Assembly (NCBI GenBank): GCA_018971405.1
Contig: JAGXAX010000019.1
Span: 1-12,606, forward strand
Length of the DNA: 12,606 bases
DNA from: Alphaproteobacteria bacterium
GTDB lineage: Bacteria; Pseudomonadota; Alphaproteobacteria; Micavibrionales; UBA2020
Reading direction: 5' to 3'
Shown here: one piece after another, positions 6,096 through 12,606 of the stretch
How positions within the stretch are numbered: the stretch's first letter is position 1
How the letters are laid out: each line of letters starts with the position of its first letter
The notes under the pieces: model-generated
Databases searched by the model: none
What the model was told of the DNA's origin: nothing
What the model saw: the letters and a program-made list of their open reading frames with translations, nothing else
Translations under genes and position numbers: made by a program

Positions 6096-6110
6096 AAGCC
6101 CTCAGGGCTT
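6096..6110 (-). terminator. hairpin at the 3' end of the minus-strand gene
   Basis: AAGCCC (6096-6101), TCA, GGGCTT (6105-6110): a perfect 6-base stem. On the minus strand the TGA stop of the 319-residue gene is exactly the three-base loop, and the sequence beyond reads CGGTTT. It is a weak or partial terminator for the minus gene, and 13 of its 15 bases match the atp terminator hairpin. Confidence 0.45.
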
Positions 6111-7061
6111 GAAACGCTGCCCGCCGTTCGTGTTTTTTGTTGTGGCCTTGCCGCCTTTGGACGGCTTGTCGTGCGGCTCCCGCGTGCGGGCCTTTTGCCT
6201 GAACTTCCCTGACAGGGCGCCATCGCTGCTGTCATTCCCCGCTATCCGGCGCAGGCGCTTCTCGTAGGTCTCCGCCGCGTCCATGACGATGTCGGTTTTA
6301 TAATAAGCGCCGCGTCTGGCCTGATTCCAACCCGCGACCATTTTTCCTTCCGCAACATATTGCTCGCACATCTGCCAGAACGCCTTCATTTTCTCCGCAT
6401 CGGAACGCCCGGCCTTGTCCGGCCACGCCGCTTCCAGCGCCTTGCGCAGCGGGGCGTATAAAGTTTCCTGCACTTCGGCGGCCTGATGCGCCTCTTTCTC
6501 CAGCGCTTTGGCGACCGGGTTCACGTCATCCGTCAGCGCGCTGACGGCAAGCCTGTCGATCACGACCGGCAATCCGTCCGGAAACTGCTCCGTGCAGACG
6601 GGCACGCGGCCGATATTCACCAGCCATCTGTCCCAGAAATCGATCTGCTGCTCGTGCAGGCGTTCCCTCAGGTAGGTGATCTTTGTTTCGTCTTTCTCCA
6701 GATTGCAGCCGGGGCAAAGCTCGATATGGGCATGGCCCGCCTCGATCCCCGCGATGGGGCGCAAAACCCAGCCGCTGTCATCCACGCGGCTCCAGCCGAA
6801 ACGCCCGTTTTCAGGATCCGCATGCTCGATGCGCATGACCAGCCCGTACTGGTTGAGGAAGACAAGCCCGCCCTCCGCACCCGCCAGAAATTCTGTACCG
6901 TTGCGCGGCGCCGCCAACCCGAGCTTGTCGAAAACCTCAAGAACGTTTTGCGCGGTCGTCTCGCCGAACAGCGTCTGCAGGTAACCGGCGAAGGTCATCT
7001 TCTGCAGATCGCAGGGCTTCGCGTCATGTTGCTTCGGTTTTGTGTGCGAGGGCTTCTTCAT
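6102..7061 (-). CDS. unrecognised 319-residue protein with an HxH-x3-CxxC cluster
   Basis: I do not recognise this family. The N-terminus is basic (MKKPSHTKPK). Residues 22-50 look helical (TFAGYLQTLFGETTAQNVLEVF), and 55-175 look beta-rich with GGLVFLNQYGLVMRIEH, GWSRVDDSGWVLRPIAG and GHAHIELCPGC. The cluster H110-x-H112-x3-C116-x2-C119 could bind a metal. A helical part (about 180-275, FWQMCEQYVAEGKMVAGWNQARRGAYYKTDIVMDAAETYEKRL in outline) precedes a basic, Gly/Lys/Thr-rich tail (280-319) that is probably disordered. There is no signal peptide or membrane span, so a cytoplasmic protein is likely. AAAGAGA lies about eight bases before the ATG. GC-rich codon third positions match the neighbours, so it is a real gene. 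It stands alone, convergent with the atp operon and divergent from putA. Confidence 0.75.
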   Translation of the reverse strand: MKKPSHTKPKQHDAKPCDLQKMTFAGYLQTLFGETTAQNVLEVFDKLGLAAPRNGTEFLAGAEGGLVFLNQYGLVMRIEHADPENGRFGWSRVDDSGWVLRPIAGIEAGHAHIELCPGCNLEKDETKITYLRERLHEQQIDFWDRWLVNIGRVPVCTEQFPDGLPVVIDRLAVSALTDDVNPVAKALEKEAHQAAEVQETLYAPLRKALEAAWPDKAGRSDAEKMKAFWQMCEQYVAEGKMVAGWNQARRGAYYKTDIVMDAAETYEKRLRRIAGNDSSDGALSGKFRQKARTREPHDKPSKGGKATTKNTNGGQRFKP

Positions 7062-7248
7062 ATTCGATTCTCTTTATATATAGTTTCCGTAAATAATATT
7101 TGCGTAAAAATATACCATGACATAAATGAAATATAATTACTTTTTTTAGAAATTATATTAATTAAAATTAGATAATATTTTTCATAGCGTTAGCATGGCC
7201 AAAGCCAGATAAACGGAGTATAAATACAAGCAACCAGTCACCGCAAAA
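7062..7248. promoter_or_regulatory. very AT-rich divergent intergenic region
   Basis: This gap separates the minus-strand unknown gene from putA, and most of it (about 7070-7190) is strikingly AT-rich. It contains TATAAT at 7132-7137 on the plus strand, TATAAA at 7219-7224 on the plus strand nearer putA, and TATATA-type boxes on the minus strand just before the unknown gene (7074-7083). None has a convincing -35 partner, so the start points cannot be fixed. A 17-base dyad lies at 7088-7104. Confidence 0.5.
7088..7104. promoter_or_regulatory. candidate operator, 17-base dyad
   Basis: CGTAAATAATATTTGCG is a palindrome around its central A, with a single mismatched pair (T3 against G15). It lies in the divergent promoter region. 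It could be a binding site for a dimeric regulator of the unknown gene or of putA, but an AT-rich setting makes chance dyads fairly common. Confidence 0.3.
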
Positions 7249-7290
7249 ATGAGGTTTCCCGTGAAACATGCAGGAAAAGAGCAACCGGCC

Positions 7291-10200
7291 ATGACCGACC
7301 TTCCCACTTTGATGACGCGCATGAACGACGCCTACCACCTCGACGAAAATGCCTCCGTGAAGGAATATCTCGCCGGCATTCGCCTCGGCGACGACGCAGG
7401 AGAGCGCATCAAAGGCACGGCGCGCAAACTGGTCGAGACCGTGCGCGCCAAACGCAAGATCTTCGGCGGGCTTGACAGCTTTTTGCAGGAATTCGGGCTC
7501 ACCACCAAGGAAGGCGTGGCGCTGATGTGCCTTGCCGAGGCTCTGCTCCGCATCCCCGACACGGGCACCGCCGACATGCTGATCCGCGACAAGATCGGCG
7601 GTGCCGACTGGAACCAGCACATCGGCAAGGGCAACGATCTCTTCGTCAACGCCTCCACGTGGGCTTTGATGCTGACCGGAAAAGTCGTCAGCGACGTCGA
7701 GGCAGAAGCGAGCGGCCTGATCTCACGCATGGGCGAGCCCGTCATCCGCAAGGCGATGTTGCATGCGATGAAGATCATGGGCCAGCAGTTCGTCATGGGC
7801 CGCACGATCGAGGAAGGACTGGAGCGCGGCGCGGAAGCCGAGAAAAAAGGCTACCGCCATTCCTTCGACATGCTCGGCGAAGGCGCGCGCACGATGGAAG
7901 ACGCGGAGCGCTATTTCAAAAACTACGAAATGGCGATCGACGCCATTGGCAAGGCCGCGAACGGACGCGGGCCTATTCAGTCACCCGGCATCTCCGTCAA
8001 GCTTTCGGCGCTGCATCCGCGCTTTGAATACGCACAGCGTCACATTTCCGTGCCCGCGCTCTCCGAAAAACTGCTGGCGCTGGCGGAAAAATGCGCGCGC
8101 CACGGCATCAGCCTCACCGTGGATGCCGAAGAAGCGCACCGGCTTGAAATATCCTTCGACATCATCGCCAACGTCTTTCCGTCCGCATCGCTGCAAGGCT
8201 GGGAAGGCTTTGGCCTCGCGCTGCAAGCCTACCAGAAACGCTCCGGCCGCGCGCTCGACTGGCTGATCGCGCTTGCCGCGCAAAATAACCGCCGCATGAT
8301 GGTGCGTCTCGTCAAAGGCGCCTACTGGGACAGCGAGATCAAATACGCGCAAGTGAACGGCCTGCCCGGCTATCCGGTTTTCACGCGCAAGGCCGCGACC
8401 GACGTTTCCTACCTCGCCAGCGCGGCGAAGATGATGGAGCGGCGCGACGTTCTGTACCCCATGTTCGCGACGCACAACGCCTATACCGTCGCGGCGCTGA
8501 TGGAACTCGCGGGCAAGAACCAAAAAGGTTTCGAATTCCAGCGCCTGCACGGCATGGGCGAGCCGCTTTATCATCAAATCGTCGGGATCGAGGAAGGCAA
8601 ATATCCCTGCCGCGTTTATGCGCCGGTCGGCAGCCATCAGGATCTGCTCCCCTATCTCGTCCGCCGCCTGCTGGAAAACGGCGCGAACTCCAGCTTCGTC
8701 AACCGCCTGCAGAACGACAAGGTGCCGGTGGACGACATCATCGCCGACCCAGTCGAATACATGCAAAAGCTGGAAAGCAAGCCGCACCCGAAGATCCCCC
8801 TGCCCGCCGACATCTACGGCGCATCGCGCAAAAACTCCAAAGGCATCGAATTCGCCAGCACCAACGTCAGCGCAAAATTCCTGAAGGATGTCGAAGGATA
8901 CGCAAGCCAGCGCTATACCGTCGCGCCGATGATCGACGGCGTGACCAAAATCGGGCCCGCACAAAAAATTCTCAGCCCCGTCGATACCCGCCGCGAAATC
9001 GGCGCCGTGACGATGGCGACGAAAGACGACATGCAACTGGCGCTCGCAACGGCGCACAATGCCTTCACGGCATGGAACAATACGCCCGCCGCCGGTCGCG
9101 CCGCCTGCCTGATGCGCATGGCGGATTTGATGGAAGAAAACATGACGGAGTTTACGTCGCTCTGCGTGCGCGAGGCGGGGAAATCTCTCCCCGACGCGAT
9201 CGCCGAAGTCCGCGAGGCGGTGGATTTCTGCCGCTATTACGCCGTCGAGGGCCGCAAGCATTTCGGCGAAGCGGTCACGCTCCCCGGCCCGACGGGCGAA
9301 GCGAACCTGCTCTCGCTCCATGGCCGCGGCGTGTTCCTCTGCATCAGCCCGTGGAACTTCCCGCTGGCGATCTTCATGGGGCAGGTTTCCGCCGCGCTGA
9401 TGGCGGGCAACAGCGTCATCGCCAAACCGGCGGAACAGACCTGCGCCATCGCGCAAAAGGCCGTTGAACTGCTTTACAAAGCGGGCGTGCCGAAAGACGT
9501 CATCTCCTTCATTCCCGCGCGCGGCGAGCTTGCGGGAGAAATCATGGTTTCGGACGAGCGCGTTACCGGCGTCTGCTTCACCGGCTCGACGGAAGTCGCG
9601 CAACTCATCAACCGCACGCTCGCCCACCGTAAAGGCGCGATCGCCCCGCTCATCGCCGAAACCGGCGGGCAGAACGCGATGATCGTCGATTCCAGCGCCC
9701 TGCCGGAACAGATCGTCGATGATGTCATCACGTCGGCCTTCAGGTCGGCGGGGCAGCGCTGCACTGCCTTGCGCGTTTTGTTCGTACCGGAAGATATCGC
9801 TGATAAAGTCATCATCATGCTCGACGGCGCTTGCAGGGAGCTCGTCCTCGGCGATCCGGCAAGGCTCTCGACCGACATCGGCCCCGTCATCGACAAGGAC
9901 GCGCTCTCGATCCTTGAAGAACATGCCGCACGCATGGACAGGGAAGCGAAACTTCTCGCCAAAGTCAAAATGCCGGAAGAGTGTAAAAACGGCACGTTCT
10001 TCACGCCCCGCGCCTACGAGATCGCGTCGCTCGACGTGCTGAAACGCGAAGTGTTCGGGCCGATTTTGCACGTCATCCGCTACAAAGCGGGCGAGACCGA
10101 CAAAGTGATCGACCAAATCAACGCTACCGGCTACGGCCTCACCTTCGGGATCCACACGCGCATCGACCACCAGATGCGCTCCGCCTGCGCGCGCGTGGCG

Positions 10201-10401
10201 GCGGGCAACTGCTACGTCAACCGCTCGATGATCGGCGCTGTCGTCGGCGTGCAGCCGTTCGGCGGGCAAGGGCTCTCCGGCACCGGCCCGAAAGCGGGCG
10301 GGCCGCATTACCTTTTCCGTTTCGCCACGGAAAAGTCTGTCAGCATCAACACCACGGCTTCGGGCGGGAACACGACGCTCGTTTCATTGGCGGAAGAATG
10401 A
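7291..10401 (+). CDS. putA: bifunctional proline dehydrogenase / L-glutamate-gamma-semialdehyde dehydrogenase
   Basis: PutA oxidises proline to P5C (FAD, electrons to quinone) and then to glutamate (NAD+). From ATG 7291 it has 1036 residues; ATG 7249 and GTG 7261 are in-frame alternatives. I prefer 7291 because AAAAGAG lies nine bases upstream and the product begins MTDLPTL. Proline dehydrogenase motifs: SVKLSALHPRFE (about 234-245), LTVDAEEAHRLE, RLVKGAYWDSEIKYAQ, FATHNAYT, and RRLLENGANSSFVNRL. Aldehyde dehydrogenase motifs: SPWNFPLAIFMGQ (from 686), FTGSTEVA, AETGGQNAM with Glu790, SAGQRCTALR with catalytic Cys824, and PFGGQGLSGTGPKAGGP. There is no N-terminal ribbon-helix-helix domain and no extra C-terminal domain, so it is a minimal type-A PutA that cannot repress its own gene. 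It overlaps nadD by four bases. Confidence 0.97.
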   Translation: MTDLPTLMTRMNDAYHLDENASVKEYLAGIRLGDDAGERIKGTARKLVETVRAKRKIFGGLDSFLQEFGLTTKEGVALMCLAEALLRIPDTGTADMLIRDKIGGADWNQHIGKGNDLFVNASTWALMLTGKVVSDVEAEASGLISRMGEPVIRKAMLHAMKIMGQQFVMGRTIEEGLERGAEAEKKGYRHSFDMLGEGARTMEDAERYFKNYEMAIDAIGKAANGRGPIQSPGISVKLSALHPRFEYAQRHISVPALSEKLLALAEKCARHGISLTVDAEEAHRLEISFDIIANVFPSASLQGWEGFGLALQAYQKRSGRALDWLIALAAQNNRRMMVRLVKGAYWDSEIKYAQVNGLPGYPVFTRKAATDVSYLASAAKMMERRDVLYPMFATHNAYTVAALMELAGKNQKGFEFQRLHGMGEPLYHQIVGIEEGKYPCRVYAPVGSHQDLLPYLVRRLLENGANSSFVNRLQNDKVPVDDIIADPVEYMQKLESKPHPKIPLPADIYGASRKNSKGIEFASTNVSAKFLKDVEGYASQRYTVAPMIDGVTKIGPAQKILSPVDTRREIGAVTMATKDDMQLALATAHNAFTAWNNTPAAGRAACLMRMADLMEENMTEFTSLCVREAGKSLPDAIAEVREAVDFCRYYAVEGRKHFGEAVTLPGPTGEANLLSLHGRGVFLCISPWNFPLAIFMGQVSAALMAGNSVIAKPAEQTCAIAQKAVELLYKAGVPKDVISFIPARGELAGEIMVSDERVTGVCFTGSTEVAQLINRTLAHRKGAIAPLIAETGGQNAMIVDSSALPEQIVDDVITSAFRSAGQRCTALRVLFVPEDIADKVIIMLDGACRELVLGDPARLSTDIGPVIDKDALSILEEHAARMDREAKLLAKVKMPEECKNGTFFTPRAYEIASLDVLKREVFGPILHVIRYKAGETDKVIDQINATGYGLTFGIHTRIDHQMRSACARVAAGNCYVNRSMIGAVVGVQPFGGQGLSGTGPKAGGPHYLFRFATEKSVSINTTASGGNTTLVSLAEE

Positions 10402-10976
10402 CGGCAATAGGCCTGCTCGGCGGGTCGTTCAACCCCGCGCACGAAGGACACCTGCATATCAGCCTGTACGCGCTGAAGCTGCTGGGGCTGGATGCCGTAT
10501 GGTGGATGGTCAGCCCGCAAAATCCGCTCAAGTCGACAAACGGCATGGCACCACTGGCGGAACGTCTGGCGGGCGCAGAGAAAGTCGTGGGCAGGCACCC
10601 GCGCATCCGCGTCACCGACATCGAGCGGCATCTCGGCACGCGCTACACCGCCGACACGGTTGCGGCGCTAAAAACCCGATTCCCGCAGGTGCGCTTCGTC
10701 TGGCTGATGGGCACGGACAACCTGCTGCAGGTTCACCGCTGGCAAGAATGGGAGAAAATCTACCGAAGCGTGCCCATCGCCGTCCTTGACCGCCCGCCGC
10801 GCGGTAACAACATCAAATCCTGCCGCGCGCTAGAGCGCTTCCGCGATAGGCTCTTGCCGCAGGACGAAGCCGCCCGCCTGAAAAACGCCCGCCTGCCCGC
10901 CTGGACAATCCTGCATATCCCTCTCAATAGCCAGTCGGCGACCGCCATTCGGGAAACAAGGAAGTTGCGGATTTAA
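10398..10976 (+). CDS. nadD: nicotinate-nucleotide adenylyltransferase
   Basis: A 192-residue enzyme joining nicotinate mononucleotide and ATP to give deamido-NAD, a central step of NAD synthesis in the cytoplasm. The nucleotidyltransferase signature is GGSFNPAHEGH (8-18), giving the GxFxPxHxGH motif. MGTDNLLQVHRW (104-115) is the usual family block, and SATAIR (180-185) is the C-terminal ISSTxIR-type motif. The ATG sits inside the end of putA (ATGA, 10398-10401), so translation is probably coupled to putA. It belongs to the conserved alphaproteobacterial nadD-rsfS-rlmH run. The -35 box of the candidate rsfS promoter lies within its last codons. Confidence 0.95.
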   Translation: MTAIGLLGGSFNPAHEGHLHISLYALKLLGLDAVWWMVSPQNPLKSTNGMAPLAERLAGAEKVVGRHPRIRVTDIERHLGTRYTADTVAALKTRFPQVRFVWLMGTDNLLQVHRWQEWEKIYRSVPIAVLDRPPRGNNIKSCRALERFRDRLLPQDEAARLKNARLPAWTILHIPLNSQSATAIRETRKLRI

Positions 10977-10993
10977 ACCGCCTGCGCTATAAT
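10965..10993 (+). promoter_or_regulatory. candidate promoter giving a leaderless rsfS mRNA
   Basis: TTGCGG (10965-10970), a 17-base spacer, and a perfect TATAAT (10988-10993). Transcription would begin about seven bases later, at or next to the A of the rsfS ATG (11000). No ribosome-binding site precedes that ATG, which agrees with a leaderless message. The -35 box overlaps the end of nadD. Confidence 0.5.
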
Positions 10994-10999
10994 TCGCCC

Positions 11000-11494
11000 A
11001 TGGGAACGACGAAAACGACGACCGCAAAAAAGACAAAAAAGGCGACCGCCAAAAAGGCCGCCGCCGCCGCAAAAGCTGTTAAAACATCCGTCAAAAAACA
11101 AGCCAAAAAATCCGCGAAGAAGCCCGTCGCACCCGTGAAGTCCGCAAGCCTGCAGGATTTCATCTCCGCCGCACTCGACGCCGACAAGGCGCAGGACATC
11201 GTCTGCATCCCGTTGAAGGGCAAGACGTCGATCGCGGACTACATGATCATCGCCACCGGCACCTCCTCCCGCCACGTTGCCAGCATGGCCCGCAACCTGC
11301 GCGACAAGCTCAGTCAGGAACGCCAGATCAAAGCCCGCATCGAGGGCGTCGAGTCCGGCGACTGGGCGATCCTCGACACAGGCGACGTCATGGTGCATAT
11401 CTTCCGCGCCGAGGTGCGCGCGTTTTACGACCTTGAAAAACTCTGGGGCGCCGATTTCTCGACAGTGAACTATACGCTCTACCAGTCCGTTTAA
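11000..11494 (+). CDS. rsfS: ribosome silencing factor with a Lys/Ala-rich N-terminal tail
   Basis: RsfS binds ribosomal protein uL14 on the large subunit and blocks subunit joining when nutrients fall. The core domain (about 50-160) shows ALDADKAQDIVCIPLKGK, DYMIIATGTSSRHVASMA, IEGVESGDWAILDTGDVMVHIF and VRAFYDLEKLWG, all typical. Ahead of it are about 48 residues holding 16 Lys and 12 Ala and no acidic residue, like histone-H1-type or nucleic-acid-binding tails; most RsfS proteins are about 110-130 residues and lack this. The start at 11000 has no ribosome-binding site but sits where a leaderless transcript would begin. A GTG at 11135 would give a tail-less form. rlmH follows with no gap. 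Confidence 0.92.
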   Translation: MGTTKTTTAKKTKKATAKKAAAAAKAVKTSVKKQAKKSAKKPVAPVKSASLQDFISAALDADKAQDIVCIPLKGKTSIADYMIIATGTSSRHVASMARNLRDKLSQERQIKARIEGVESGDWAILDTGDVMVHIFRAEVRAFYDLEKLWGADFSTVNYTLYQSV

Positions 11495-11947
11495 ATGAAA
11501 ATCCGCATTATCGCCGTCGGGCGGCAAAAGGCCTCTCCCGCGAAAGAGCTTTGCGCCGAATATCTCAGGCGCATGAAATGGGACGTCGCCGTGCGCGAAA
11601 TCGACTCCCCCAAAGCAGGCACTTCCGTGCAGGAAGCCCCGCTTATCCTCAAAGAGCTTGAAAAGCAGCCCTCTCTCGTCGTCGCCCTCGACGAGCGCGG
11701 CGAAACGCTCTCCAGCCCCGCCTTCGCCAATAAGCTTTCCGGCTGGCAGCATGCTGCCCCCTCCAACACCGTCACCTTCCTCATTGGCGGCGCGGACGGT
11801 TTCGATAATAGCGTACGCAAAAAATCCGGATTTTTACTGTCTTTCGGCAAACAAACATGGCCTCACATGCTGGTTCGCGTTATGCTTCTTGAACAGCTTT
11901 ACCGTGCTCAGCAGATTATCGCCGGACACCCGTATCACAGGCAATAA
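11495..11947 (+). CDS. rlmH: 23S rRNA (pseudouridine-1915-N3)-methyltransferase
   Basis: A 150-residue SPOUT-class methyltransferase that methylates pseudouridine 1915 in helix 69 of 23S rRNA on assembled 70S ribosomes, using S-adenosylmethionine. Motifs: LDERGETLSS (65-74), FLIGGADG (95-102) of the cofactor-binding knot, WPHMLVRVMLLEQLYRAQQI (122-141) and the C-terminal HPYHR (145-149). Length is slightly under that of the E. coli enzyme. The ATG begins directly after the rsfS stop codon without a spacer and without a clear ribosome-binding site of its own, so translation probably relies on ribosomes finishing rsfS. The rsfS-rlmH pairing is widespread and links two ribosome-acting proteins. 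Confidence 0.95.
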   Translation: MKIRIIAVGRQKASPAKELCAEYLRRMKWDVAVREIDSPKAGTSVQEAPLILKELEKQPSLVVALDERGETLSSPAFANKLSGWQHAAPSNTVTFLIGGADGFDNSVRKKSGFLLSFGKQTWPHMLVRVMLLEQLYRAQQIIAGHPYHRQ

Positions 11948-11948
11948 G

Positions 11949-11963
11949 TGTGGCAAAGCCACA
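11949..11963 (+). promoter_or_regulatory. hairpin between rlmH and the envC-like gene
   Basis: TGTGGC (11949-11954), loop AAA, GCCACA (11958-11963): a perfect 6-base stem starting two bases after the rlmH stop codon. No T-run follows, so full termination is unlikely. It may stabilise or process the transcript between the two genes. An AGGG right after it may serve the next start codon. Confidence 0.4.
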
Positions 11964-11975
11964 GGGCAATAGATA

Positions 11976-12606
11976 GTGGAAACAGGGAACATATCGAAAC
12001 GGATCGGCTTCCCCTGCCTGCTTGCGCTATGCGCCATGCTGCCGCCTTTCCCCGCGCGCGGCAGTATCGCGAATTACGCCCACAAGGCCGACAACATCCG
12101 CAACGAGCTGATTGCGCGGCAGGCGGCCCATGCCATGCTCACCCACAAATCGGACGAGCTCAACGCGCAGGTCACAGTCCTCGAGAAAAATCTTGTCCAC
12201 GTTTCAAAAAACCTGCGCGACAGCGAGGACAATCTCTCCCAGACGGACGAATCCCTGCAGGATCTCCAACAAAAAAAGAATCTCGTAATCCAGAAGCTGT
12301 ACAAGGATCAGCAAGCCATGGGCGGGCTTATCTCCGCGATCAGGAAATACGCGGAAATGTCGACCCCGGACATGCTGATGCAGACAAATCCGGTCGATGC
12401 AGCCCGCGCATCTTTGATTATGAAATCAGTCATGCCGCGGCTGCAAGAACAGGCAGCCATCCTCAAAGCTGAACTTTCCGAAATAAAAAAAATAGAAGAT
12501 TCCATCCAGCAGCAGAAAAACCTGCAAACCGCCCAGACGCAGAAGCTGAACCGGCAGCAAAACGCCCTGTCCGTCCTGCTTGCCGAGAGACAGAAGCTTT
12601 ACAAGA
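11976..12606 (+). CDS. EnvC-like murein hydrolase activator, 3' end beyond the window
   Basis: The frame is open from GTG 11976 to the window end (210 codons so far). Residues 10-28 form a hydrophobic signal-like segment (FPCLLALCAMLPPFPA), so export to the periplasm is likely. The rest is almost entirely Gln/Lys/Leu-rich coiled coil, with RKYAEMSTPDMLMQTNPVDA (124-143) and ARASLIMKSVMPRLQEQA (143-160) corresponding to the conserved LxxLxRxPP...SxxxLGxxxP region of EnvC-type proteins. The expected C-terminal degenerate LytM/M23 domain lies outside. EnvC proteins switch on N-acetylmuramyl-L-alanine amidases at the division site. The position after rlmH is the usual alphaproteobacterial one. 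The start is uncertain: AGGG at 11963-11966 is the only weak ribosome-binding site. Confidence 0.8.
   Translation, partial: METGNISKRIGFPCLLALCAMLPPFPARGSIANYAHKADNIRNELIARQAAHAMLTHKSDELNAQVTVLEKNLVHVSKNLRDSEDNLSQTDESLQDLQQKKNLVIQKLYKDQQAMGGLISAIRKYAEMSTPDMLMQTNPVDAARASLIMKSVMPRLQEQAAILKAELSEIKKIEDSIQQQKNLQTAQTQKLNRQQNALSVLLAERQKLYK

Noticed and set aside
6486..7136. 216-codon plus-strand frame antisense to the 319-residue protein
   Set aside because: The minus frame has the better start signal and codon third positions. The plus frame is Arg/Gln-rich and runs into AT-rich non-coding DNA.
7062..7248. AT-rich region as a replication origin or attachment site
   Set aside because: No DnaA-box cluster, direct-repeat pair, integrase or tRNA end is visible; divergent promoters explain the base composition well enough.
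7981..10308. 775-codon open frame on the minus strand across putA
   Set aside because: It lies fully antisense to a textbook PutA. Long open antisense frames are expected in GC-rich genes with G/C third positions, and the translation is rich in Arg, Asp and His without any recognisable motif.
11948..12472. 174-codon plus-strand frame after rlmH
   Set aside because: It is Arg/Pro/Ser-rich and out of phase with the frame from 11976 that encodes a signal segment and an EnvC-type coiled coil.

Overview
The window looks like chromosomal DNA of an alphaproteobacterium. Three things point there: an F0-only ATP synthase operon ordered I-a-c-b'-b with no F1 genes behind it, a nadD-rsfS-rlmH-envC run, and GC-rich codon third positions. 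The exact lineage cannot be fixed from the sequence; a Micavibrio-like or Rhodospirillales-like group is only a guess. There is no tRNA, rRNA, CRISPR array, transposase or phage gene, so the window is mostly core chromosome with a few accessory genes.

Layout. (1) 1-637: an AT-rich stretch with one small membrane-protein ORF, then about 400 bases holding small or eroded reading frames and a hairpin over a ribosome-binding site. (2) 638-1894: a two-gene unit on the plus strand, a small cupin protein and an aldo/keto reductase. (3) 1896-2748, minus strand: two overlapping half-size EamA transporters that probably form a heteromeric drug/metabolite-transporter-type carrier. (4) 2956-3531: a lipoprotein with a faint BamE-like motif. 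(5) 3646-6072: atpI-atpB-atpE-atpF'-atpF, the membrane sector of the proton-translocating ATP synthase, closed by a terminator hairpin. (6) 6102-7061, minus strand: an unrecognised 319-residue protein, convergent with the atp operon. (7) 7062-7248: a very AT-rich intergenic region with divergent promoters. (8) 7291-11947: putA, nadD, rsfS and rlmH, followed by the 5' part of an envC-like gene cut by the window end.

How the genes work together. The atp genes build the proton channel, c-ring and peripheral stalk; the F1 genes must lie elsewhere, as is usual in this class. PutA oxidises proline to glutamate using FAD and NAD+, and the next gene, nadD, makes the NAD precursor nicotinate adenine dinucleotide. 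The two ORFs overlap by 4 bases and are probably translationally coupled. RsfS and RlmH act on the ribosome, and the EnvC-like protein is expected to activate cell-wall amidases at division.

The points most worth a second look are: the lysine/alanine-rich tail on RsfS together with an apparent leaderless promoter; putA standing where many relatives carry proBA; the predicted opposite membrane orientation of the two half-size EamA proteins; the unknown 319-residue protein with a His/Cys cluster; and the tandem near-identical hairpins between atpF and that gene. I see no clearly new multi-gene defence or mobile system.
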